Below are positions 24,113-29,970 of a stretch of DNA of 29,970 nt, piece after piece (position 1 is the stretch's first letter; each line of letters begins with the position of its first letter). Source of the stretch: Deltaproteobacteria bacterium (GTDB lineage: Bacteria; Desulfobacterota; Syntrophia; Syntrophales; Smithellaceae); the NCBI GenBank assembly GCA_009668925.1, contig SBEK01000023.1:1-29970 (forward strand), given 5' to 3'. A program made the position numbers and the translations under genes. The notes under the pieces are model-generated. The model was not told the origin of the DNA. It did not search any database and was given only the letters and a program-made list of their open reading frames with translations.

Positions 24113-25105
24113 CTAAAACGTATATTCCAGCCCCATGGTGATGCTCGTTTGCTCCGACCACACTTTAACGCCATGGTAAAATTTAAAATCGACGCCGAAG
24201 GTTTCATTGACGAGACGGTGGGAGCCGGTGGTGGCGATGCGCCGGTATTCGGCGCAAAGCGTTGCGTTCAGATTTGATGTGAGTCCGATTTTTAAATTCA
24301 CCAGGGCATGCCAGGCCTCGCCGGTCGTATTTTCTTGCGTCAGGCGGTTTCCCGCCCGGAGCAGATGATGGTCTTCATTATCGCCTGCGACATAAGCCCA
24401 GTCCAGTTGCGTTTCAATTTTCAGGCCGGCCAGGCGCAACGGCTTTCCCAGATCAAACAGGGTTTTGAAGCCGACAAAGAATTGCCAGTAGGTCTGCCGG
24501 AAAGCAATGCCGTCTCCCGGCAGGGGCGTTGTGGTGATCCCTTCCGGGGTGAGATTGTATTGCACGCCGTCATGCGTCACCAGAGAAAACCGCTGCCACG
24601 TCAATCCGGCGGCGGGCCGGAGGTCGAGCCACTTGGGCAGACCCAGCCAGTCCGCTATTTTGAGATCCACGTCGCCGCTCACGATGTAACTTTGCTCCAT
24701 GCGGCAGGAAGAGTCGGAATAAATCGTTTTGAGAACCGGCCGCTCCTCGTCGTCCCAGTCGGAATCCATCATTTTTCCTTCGGCTTCGCCGGATAGATTG
24801 CGGAAGACTTCGACGCCCACGGAAAAGCGGGAAAATTCGCGGCGCAGGGACGCGCCCGCCCACCAGCTGTTTAATGGAAATTCCAGCCGGCTGAGCGGCG
24901 TCTGATAAGGAGGGAAGGGATTCCCGAATTCATAGGAGGTGTGGCTCTGGAAGAAATACTTCGTCTCCAGAGAAACCGTCCATGGTCCGGCCGCATCTTT
25001 TCTTTGCGCCGCACCGGCTTGGGCGGAGGCGTCCATCCATAGACTCAGCACGACAAGGATGGCCAGGATCGCGATTCCCGGATATTTCAGGTTGGACAAT
25101 TGCAT
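24113..25105 (-). CDS. Omptin-family outer membrane protease-like protein
   Basis: This 330-residue protein starts with a signal peptide (MQLSNLKYPG, a hydrophobic core at 11-24, and cleavage near ASAQA-G) and ends in an aromatic beta-barrel signature (GLEYTF). The alternating-hydrophobicity strands and motifs match omptins, the OmpT/Pla family of outer-membrane aspartate-histidine proteases. The pair in MMDSDW (D114, D116) aligns with OmpT D83/D85, and GDNEDHHLLR (D245, H247) with OmpT D210/H212, so all four catalytic residues appear kept. The reading frame is open to 25360, but the signal peptide fixes the start at ATG 25105. Omptins are best known in enterobacteria; here the host looks like a deltaproteobacterium. 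It may process outer-surface or host peptides; the substrate is unknown. Confidence 0.8.
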   Translation of the reverse strand: MQLSNLKYPGIAILAILVVLSLWMDASAQAGAAQRKDAAGPWTVSLETKYFFQSHTSYEFGNPFPPYQTPLSRLEFPLNSWWAGASLRREFSRFSVGVEVFRNLSGEAEGKMMDSDWDDEERPVLKTIYSDSSCRMEQSYIVSGDVDLKIADWLGLPKWLDLRPAAGLTWQRFSLVTHDGVQYNLTPEGITTTPLPGDGIAFRQTYWQFFVGFKTLFDLGKPLRLAGLKIETQLDWAYVAGDNEDHHLLRAGNRLTQENTTGEAWHALVNLKIGLTSNLNATLCAEYRRIATTGSHRLVNETFGVDFKFYHGVKVWSEQTSITMGLEYTF

Positions 25106-25200
25106 TCGCTCTTTAGTACACGGTCGGTGCGCGACGGGGAGAGCTGTCCGGGCCGCCCCGTCCCCCCCACCGGCGTCAACCGAAAGAAACTGTGTACCTC

Positions 25201-25680
25201 TCAGGGTTTGGGGACGTCGTTCCAGATGTCTCTCGCGATCTTCCAGCTTCCGTCGGATTGCTTTTTCAGGACCATCATGTAGTAGCCGCCATGCTGCATC
25301 ATCGGGCCTCCGGCTCTGGCGGAATCCTTTCTGTTCCAGGATCCACTGAGAAATGCCCACTGGCCGCAGATTTCTATTTTCCCCGGCTTGAGCTCAAAGG
25401 CGGAATGCGTCTTTTCGAAGAAAGCGGCGTAACGGGCGGCGATCTTTTGTGCTCCGATAATCGCCTGCTCGCCGGCAGGCGGCAGAAAGACCGCATCACG
25501 GTCGATCAGCGAGGCGATTGCCTTGGCGTCGCCCGCGCTGTAGGCGGCGTTGAATGCGAGCCGGACCTTGTCGACTGCTGTCTCGTCTCCTTTGGCCAAA
25601 CCATTCCCCGTTCCGAAAACGGCTAAAATCATCACCAGGACCGTGCCAATCATCAGGGTGTGCCTGTTGTTCCTCCCCAT
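25201..25680 (-). CDS. Exported SnoaL/DUF4440-like protein (SgcJ/EcaC family)
   Basis: This 159-residue protein has an N-terminal signal peptide (basic GRNNRH, hydrophobic LMIGTVLVMILAVFGTG, cut near GLA). A cone-shaped NTF2-like domain follows: AFNAAYSAGDAKAIASLID, FLPPAGEQAIIGAQKIA, GQWAFLSGSW and SWKIARDIWN are the typical SgcJ/EcaC (DUF4440) strands and helices. No catalytic residue set identifies a reaction; the family includes ketosteroid-isomerase-like and ligand-binding members. The start at ATG 25680 is fixed by AAAGGAGA upstream and by the signal peptide; the longer frame to 25776 is not used. The omptin-like gene follows 95 nt downstream in the same direction. Confidence 0.82.
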   Translation of the reverse strand: MGRNNRHTLMIGTVLVMILAVFGTGNGLAKGDETAVDKVRLAFNAAYSAGDAKAIASLIDRDAVFLPPAGEQAIIGAQKIAARYAAFFEKTHSAFELKPGKIEICGQWAFLSGSWNRKDSARAGGPMMQHGGYYMMVLKKQSDGSWKIARDIWNDVPKP

Positions 25681-25786
25681 GTTGCCTTCTCCTTTCTTGA
25701 TTGTTTGTGCAGGATATACAAAAAATACCGGATCCTGCCGAAGCACCCGCTGCCGGCGCCGCCCGCGGGGTCTCACCCCTCTCCGG

Positions 25787-26734
25787 TCACAGGCCGAAGT
25801 GGCTCCTGATATTTTCCGCTGTGCGGTCGACCAGCCGGCGGCGGGCTTCCACGCCGGCCCAGGCGATATGCGGCGTGATGTAGAGTTTATCTCTGTCGCG
25901 GACCTTTAAGAGCGGGCTGTCTTTTGCGATGGGTTCAGCCGCGAGGACGTCAAGCGCCGCTCCGGCAATCCGGTGGTCATCGAGCAGGCGGGCCAGCGCC
26001 TCCTCGTCCACGATGCCGCCCCGGCCCATATTCAAAAGATACGCCGTGGGCTTCATGAGCCCCAGCCGCGCCTCGCCAAGGAGATTGCGCGTCTCGTCGT
26101 TCAGCGGGCAGTGAATGGACACCACATCGGCCAGGGCGAGCAATTCATCCACCGGCAGGTGCCGGTAGCCGGCATTGAGGTTCTTTCCCGAGGTTGAGGT
26201 GTAGACAATCTCCGCGCCGAAGGCTGAGGCCACCGAGGCCACGCGTTTGCCGATGGCGCCCATGCCGATAATGCCGAAGTGTTTGCCCGCGAGCTCTCCG
26301 AATTCGCGGCCCAGATGCGTGAACATGGGGCTTGCCGCATACCGGCCGGATTTCACATAGTCATCATAGTAGCGGCTGGCGTGCAGCAGATAGAAAAGCA
26401 TGGCGAAGGTGCACTGCGCAACCGATTCGGTGGAATAGCCCGCGACGTTTTTTACGGCGATTCCTTTTTTGGCGGCATACGCCAGATCCACGTTGTTCGT
26501 ACCGGTGGCGACAATACAGATGAGCGCCAGTTCGGGGCAGGCATCCATCACCTCGCGGTCGATGACGACTTTATTGGTGATGACGACGTTGTGCCCCCGG
26601 ATGCGCCCGATCCGCTCGTCTTGCGCGGTGAGGTCCCACGACGTGTACCCGCCCAGCGAAGTCATCCGGGCCAGATTGTCGACCCGGCCGATCGTTGCGG
26701 CGTCGAGAAATACCATCTTGATCGGTTTGTCCAT
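25787..26734 (-). CDS. D-isomer-specific 2-hydroxyacid dehydrogenase (glycerate dehydrogenase-like)
   Basis: This 315-residue NAD-dependent enzyme reduces 2-oxoacids such as hydroxypyruvate or glyoxylate. It has the NAD-binding GIIGMGAIGKRVASVASAF and the three catalytic positions: R in NMGRGGIVDE (240s), E in DVLAAEP and H in ITPHIAW. It most resembles the hydroxypyruvate/glycerate dehydrogenase branch, but substrate choice is not decidable by eye. ATG is preceded by AGGAGGAG. It lies 45 nt downstream of the two-domain flavoprotein gene in the same direction, so an operon is likely. Cytoplasmic. Confidence 0.9.
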   Translation of the reverse strand: MDKPIKMVFLDAATIGRVDNLARMTSLGGYTSWDLTAQDERIGRIRGHNVVITNKVVIDREVMDACPELALICIVATGTNNVDLAYAAKKGIAVKNVAGYSTESVAQCTFAMLFYLLHASRYYDDYVKSGRYAASPMFTHLGREFGELAGKHFGIIGMGAIGKRVASVASAFGAEIVYTSTSGKNLNAGYRHLPVDELLALADVVSIHCPLNDETRNLLGEARLGLMKPTAYLLNMGRGGIVDEEALARLLDDHRIAGAALDVLAAEPIAKDSPLLKVRDRDKLYITPHIAWAGVEARRRLVDRTAENIRSHFGL

Positions 26735-26779
26735 GCGCTCCTCCTGTTGTGCCTTTCACGGTTTTCGGTCGTCTGCCGG

Positions 26780-28159
26780 CTAGCGGTTTTCAGCGATGAA
26801 TTTAATCGGCTTGACCATCTGCTCTTTGAGGATCTTCAGAAACTTTTTGCGAAACGGCGGAAGCTTGGTGAGAAACATCATCAAAGCGTTCATGCGCCGC
26901 GCCTTATAGTTTTTCTGCGGAAAATCAAAAAACCCATGTTTCCTGTAATAGCGGTAATCGGCCTGAAACACAAACCGCAGCATTCCGTAAACTTCGTCGC
27001 GGAAAATCTTCCGGCCGCCGACGCCGAAGAACGTTGTGGCGTGGATATAACCCTGGACAGCCGACCTCACCAGAGCGCCGGCCAGTTCCTGGAGCAGCCG
27101 GTCGATTTCCGGGGAATCAGCCGCTTCATCCGTGACGATCCCCGCCAGGTTTGCTTCCTGCGTCTCGCTGTAGGCTTCAAGAATCTGGCGCAGGTTGGGT
27201 AATTGCCCCAGCGGTCCCGAAATCAGAAAAGCAATTTGTTTTCCGCCGAGCGTCGGCATGTGGGTGTTGAAAAAAGAACGGTCGAAATACATCTTCCAGC
27301 GCGACGAAAGATACCGGTCATGGATGGCGCCGGCAAAGACGACAATGTCCGCCTTCTTCACTTTCTCATTATAGAAATCGATGTAGCCGTCTTTGCCTTC
27401 GTAGTCGCACCGGTTGGAAAGCCCGCATTTACAGCAGCCCAGGCAGCCGCCTTTGATGTCGATATCCGTCAGATTGATGATCTCGGCGCCGCCGCGGAAA
27501 TGGCCGGCAAGCGACTGCACCAGCGCATCCGTATTGCCGGTCGGCGGCTGCCCGTCCTTCAGGATCAGCACCCGTTTCCCCGCGGTGTCGATGCCCGCCG
27601 CGGGCGCTGCGGGCTGGTAGGCAAAGGGTGATGCGGCGACCGGCGGGTAGGCGCGCACCGTCGGAATCCGACGCGCGGCGGCATCGGCAAAATTTCCGGC
27701 AAAGGCGATCCATCGTTTACGTTCCTGCTTCTTCATCAGGTCGTACATGGCCGCGGAATAAGCCCCCAGGTATTTCATCTGCAGGTCGTCGCAGATTCCA
27801 TGGATGTAATTATGCGCGGTATGGTCGAAGAAATGGACCGACGTGGACAGCGACAGCGTGAACTTTCCGGCAAAGGCCGCTTCCTGTCCGCGTTCAAAGA
27901 TGAGCTCGATAAACCGCTTGTATTGCGAGCAGACGATCAGAAAATACAGCGGAAACGACCACCACACGGCATCCGCTTTTTTGACGGCGTCCATGACGTC
28001 GCCGAATGCCTTTTCATCTTTTTCGAGTTTCCGAATGGTCTGCGCCACATGAAAGATTTGAAAAGAGTGGTCGGGAAGTTTCCTGGCCGCAAAACGGACG
28101 TACTGGAGCGTTACACTGAGATCCCCCTTGGGACTGCCGTTCAAGACAACGATGTTCAT
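26780..28159 (-). CDS. Two-domain flavodoxin-fold / iron-sulfur flavoprotein
   Basis: This 459-residue protein contains two flavodoxin-like domains in tandem. The first (about 1-185) has the FMN loop LNGSPKGDLS (6-15) and WWSFPLYFL (66-74). The second (about 195-380) has KDGQPPTGNT in place of the usual loop and the iron-sulfur flavoprotein motif C239-x2-C242-x2-C245-x5-C251. A linker rich in Ala and Pro (170-190) joins them and a basic helical tail (about 380-459) ends the chain. Two flavins and one 4Fe-4S cluster in a single chain would allow internal electron transfer. A strong AAAGGAGGG site and a good promoter precede it. The partner is not obvious; the downstream 2-hydroxyacid dehydrogenase is a candidate. 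Function unknown. Confidence 0.82.
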   Translation of the reverse strand: MNIVVLNGSPKGDLSVTLQYVRFAARKLPDHSFQIFHVAQTIRKLEKDEKAFGDVMDAVKKADAVWWSFPLYFLIVCSQYKRFIELIFERGQEAAFAGKFTLSLSTSVHFFDHTAHNYIHGICDDLQMKYLGAYSAAMYDLMKKQERKRWIAFAGNFADAAARRIPTVRAYPPVAASPFAYQPAAPAAGIDTAGKRVLILKDGQPPTGNTDALVQSLAGHFRGGAEIINLTDIDIKGGCLGCCKCGLSNRCDYEGKDGYIDFYNEKVKKADIVVFAGAIHDRYLSSRWKMYFDRSFFNTHMPTLGGKQIAFLISGPLGQLPNLRQILEAYSETQEANLAGIVTDEAADSPEIDRLLQELAGALVRSAVQGYIHATTFFGVGGRKIFRDEVYGMLRFVFQADYRYYRKHGFFDFPQKNYKARRMNALMMFLTKLPPFRKKFLKILKEQMVKPIKFIAENR

Positions 28160-28244
28160 GGTCCTGCCCTCCTTTCCGTTAACCGTTAACCGGTCTGATC
28201 GTGCCGCACCTTCAGGTCTTCATGGACGGAGCGAGCATGCGGAA

Positions 28245-28273
28245 TGTATATGAAGATGAAGCGGGCGTGTCAA
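28245..28273 (-). promoter_or_regulatory. Promoter of the two-domain flavoprotein operon
   Basis: On the minus strand TTGACA (28268-28273), a 17-nt spacer and TATACA (28245-28250, 4/6) give a good sigma-70 promoter about 85 nt upstream of the ATG. The leader carries the repeated CCGTTAA-CCGTTAA at 28178-28191. It is divergent from the uspA-type promoter, with 31 nt between the -35 boxes. Confidence 0.6.
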
Positions 28274-28304
28274 GACAATTCGGGAAAATTGCGCGAGAAA
28301 CTGA

Positions 28305-28333
28305 TTGACATCAAAGGCGGTTTTACTTATAAT
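28305..28333 (+). promoter_or_regulatory. Perfect consensus sigma-70 promoter of the uspA-type gene
   Basis: TTGACA (28305-28310), exactly 17 nt, and TATAAT (28328-28333) give a 12/12 match to the sigma-70 consensus with optimal spacing. The predicted transcript starts near 28340, giving a leader of about 60 nt before ATG 28401. Because TTG at 28305 is part of the -35 box, the longer reading frame beginning there is rejected. Confidence 0.8.
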
Positions 28334-28400
28334 CGCCGCGAACCGTTGTTGTAAGCAATACATTAATCTTTTAATAAAAAATACTGAAGGGTGGGGGAGA

Positions 28401-28799
28401 ATGATGAAAATATTAGTCGCCTATGTGGGAGGATCAGAGGTTGCCAGCCCGGTTCTGGAAGTGGCCAAGAAGCATGCAAAAGCCTTTAATGCAACGCTGT
28501 TTATCGCCAGTTCCATGGAACGCGTATCGGAAAGACAACAGGTGGACCTGGAGAAAGTCGAAAAACAGCTCGCCTATGTGAAAGAAACGCTGGATGCCGA
28601 GGGGATTCCCTGCGAAACCCATATCCTGGTGCGCGGGCTCACCCCCGGAGAGGATATCGTGGAATTTGCAGTGGACAGGAAGATAGACGAAATCATTATC
28701 GGCATCGAGAAAAAATCCAAAGTGGGTAAACTGCTTTTCGGATCCAACGCCCAGTATATTATTCTGGAAGCTCCCTGCCCCGTGGTGTCGGTGAAATAG
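28401..28799 (+). CDS. Universal stress protein (UspA family)
   Basis: This 132-residue cytoplasmic protein has the UspA fold: KILVAYVGGSEVASPVLEVA at the start, a GLTPGEDIVEFAVDRKIDEIIIG helix-strand, and the nucleotide loop GIEKKSKVGKLLFGSNAQYI with final PVVSVK. The loop keeps the G-x2-(x)-G-x-(G/S) character of ATP-binding members only loosely, so nucleotide binding is uncertain. The start is ATG 28401 (or 28404) behind GGTGGGGGAG. Its promoter is a perfect consensus, so expression is probably high, as expected for stress or stationary-phase proteins. It is monocistronic, closed by a strong terminator. Confidence 0.88.
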   Translation: MMKILVAYVGGSEVASPVLEVAKKHAKAFNATLFIASSMERVSERQQVDLEKVEKQLAYVKETLDAEGIPCETHILVRGLTPGEDIVEFAVDRKIDEIIIGIEKKSKVGKLLFGSNAQYIILEAPCPVVSVK

Positions 28800-28860
28800 A
28801 CCGGAGGCGCTTTACGCTCCGCGGGCCGGATGGCCGGTCCGTTTTCGTTACGACGCATTG

Positions 28861-28902
28861 AAAAAAGGCTTGCGCTCCTTCGAAAGAGCGCAAGCCTTTT
28901 TT
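28861..28902. terminator. Strong bidirectional intrinsic terminator
   Basis: An 11-bp GC-rich stem GGCTTGCGCTC (28867-28877) and GAGCGCAAGCC (28886-28896), loop CTTCGAAA, is flanked by six A and six T that extend the pairing to 17 bp. It works for both the uspA-type gene (+) and the acyl-CoA synthetase (-), whose ends converge on it. Confidence 0.9.
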
Positions 28903-28926
28903 ATGGAATCCTTATTCGGCCCGCGT

Positions 28927-29970
28927 TTATTTCTTTCTCTTGGCCAGCTCCTCGGCTCTCAGTTCCTTGCGCAGGATTTTACCGACGGTGGATTTGGGCA
29001 ATTCCTTGCGGAATTCAATTTCGGAGGGCAGCTTGTAGGTGGCGAGCTTCGTTTTCCCGTATTCAATCAACTCTTCCGCCGTGGCCGTTTCGCCCTCTTT
29101 CAGTACAACGAACAATTTGATATTTTCGCCGCGCTTCGCATCGGGGATGCCGATCGAGCAGGCCTCCAGAACCTTGGGATGCTCGTAGTACGCTTCGTCC
29201 ACATCGCGCGGATAAACATTGAATCCGCCGGTGATGATCATGTCTTTCTTGCGGTCCACGATATAAAAATAGCCGTCTTTGTCCATGGTCGCGATATCGC
29301 CCGTATAACACCAGCCGTCCCGGAGCAGGTTGGCGGTTTCCGTCGGCTGGTTCAGATACCCCTTGGTCACCTGCGGGCCGCGGATGATCATTTCACCGGG
29401 CTCGCCGATCGGCATATCGACTTCGCCTTTATCCAGGTCGACGATGCGGCATTCGGTGTCGGAAATGGGCAGACCGATCGAGCCGATTTTGCGCACGCCT
29501 TCGAACGGGTTGGTATGCGTCACCGGCGTCGTTTCCGTCATGCCGAAGCCTTCGACGATCACCGCACCGGTGACTTTTTCGAAATCATGGATCACTTCCA
29601 CCGGGAGCGGAGCGCTGCCGGAGAAGAAACCCTTGAAGCAGGTGAGATCAACCTTCTTAAAATCGGGATGATTCAGCATGCCGATATACATGGTCGGAAC
29701 CAGAGCGCCGAAATTCGGTTTGAATTTGCGAATCGCCTCCAGCAAGGGTTCCGGCTGCGGTTTGGGAATGAGGATATCCCCCCATCCCATGAAAACCGAA
29801 AAATTCATTGCGCAGGACATGCCGAAGACATGGAAAATGGGCAGTGCTCCCAGGTTGACGTGATGTGTGCCCGTAAACCGCGGGAACCAGGCGCTGATCT
29901 GCTGCACCTGCTTGCTGATGTTGCCGTGGGTCAGGATAACGCCTTTGGAGACGCCGGTGGTGCCGCCGGT
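28927..29970 (-). CDS. Long-chain acyl-CoA synthetase (AMP-forming), C-terminal part, 5' end outside window
   Basis: The frame is open to the right edge, so the N-terminus is missing (347 residues are visible). The first visible residues are the AMP-binding P-loop TGGTTGVSKGVILTHGN. Further motifs include GFGMTETTPVTHTNP (substrate and adenylate), DGYFYIVDRKKDMIITGG (hinge region) and the catalytic lysine in PKSTVGKILRKELR near the end. This is the ANL superfamily: fatty acid activation with ATP to acyl-AMP and then acyl-CoA. The ATG/GTG-like start at 29907 is an artefact of truncation. Fatty acid activation would suit a syntrophic organism; chain-length preference is not readable. It ends at the shared terminator. 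Confidence 0.92.
   Translation of the reverse strand, partial: TGGTTGVSKGVILTHGNISKQVQQISAWFPRFTGTHHVNLGALPIFHVFGMSCAMNFSVFMGWGDILIPKPQPEPLLEAIRKFKPNFGALVPTMYIGMLNHPDFKKVDLTCFKGFFSGSAPLPVEVIHDFEKVTGAVIVEGFGMTETTPVTHTNPFEGVRKIGSIGLPISDTECRIVDLDKGEVDMPIGEPGEMIIRGPQVTKGYLNQPTETANLLRDGWCYTGDIATMDKDGYFYIVDRKKDMIITGGFNVYPRDVDEAYYEHPKVLEACSIGIPDAKRGENIKLFVVLKEGETATAEELIEYGKTKLATYKLPSEIEFRKELPKSTVGKILRKELRAEELAKRKK

Noticed and set aside
1..29970. CRISPR array, insertion sequence or rRNA
   Set aside because: No regularly spaced repeats, transposase motifs or rRNA signatures were seen on either strand.

Overview
The window reads as chromosome from an anaerobic deltaproteobacterium (Desulfobacterota), most likely a syntrophic or sulfate-reducer-like lineage such as Syntrophales. 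This rests on the housekeeping gene order acpP-fabF-glyA-dCMP deaminase-nrdR-rib-nusB and on the density of cysteine-rich redox proteins. It is an inference from gene content, not from a phylogenetic marker.

Region 1 (1-10017, + strand) is an accessory redox and acyl-CoA cluster. It holds the tail of an SCP2-like protein, an Old Yellow Enzyme-type flavin oxidoreductase, a multi-cluster 4Fe-4S protein, a crotonase, a cytoplasmic molybdopterin oxidoreductase, an FmdE-like protein with a zinc ribbon, a DUF2284 cysteine-rich protein, an iron-sulfur flavoprotein, a hotdog thioesterase and a MATE transporter. The mix suggests reduction or oxidation of an unidentified (possibly CoA-bound) substrate, with electrons passed through Fe-S and flavin carriers. 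The region is also scarred. Partial degenerate second copies of the molybdopterin oxidoreductase 3' end, the FmdE 3' end and the 4Fe-4S protein 5' part lie between the intact genes. The thioesterase carries a frameshift and the MATE gene an in-frame amber codon.

Region 2 (10137-11824, - strand) is gltX followed, in the same direction, by a tRNA-Glu(CTC) gene. gltX has its own promoter, divergent from region 3.

Region 3 (11881-20222, + strand) is a long housekeeping block: yceD, rpmF, acpP, fabF, glyA, dCMP deaminase, nrdR, ribE, ribBA, ribH, nusB and a stand-alone M17-aminopeptidase-like N-domain protein. The usual plsX-fabH-fabD-fabG genes are absent between rpmF and acpP, where a structured 285-nt gap lies instead. 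ribD is absent between nrdR and ribE.

Region 4 (20224-28902) is a mixed accessory segment. It contains a fused N-formylglutamate-amidohydrolase-like/C39-peptidase-like protein (-), an MFS transporter and an atypical CDF transporter (+), and a - strand group made of an omptin-like outer-membrane protease, a SnoaL-like exported protein, a 2-hydroxyacid dehydrogenase and a two-domain flavodoxin/iron-sulfur flavoprotein. It ends with a uspA-type gene behind a perfect consensus sigma-70 promoter, closed by a strong bidirectional terminator.

Region 5 (28927-29970, - strand) is the C-terminal part of an acyl-CoA synthetase that runs off the window.
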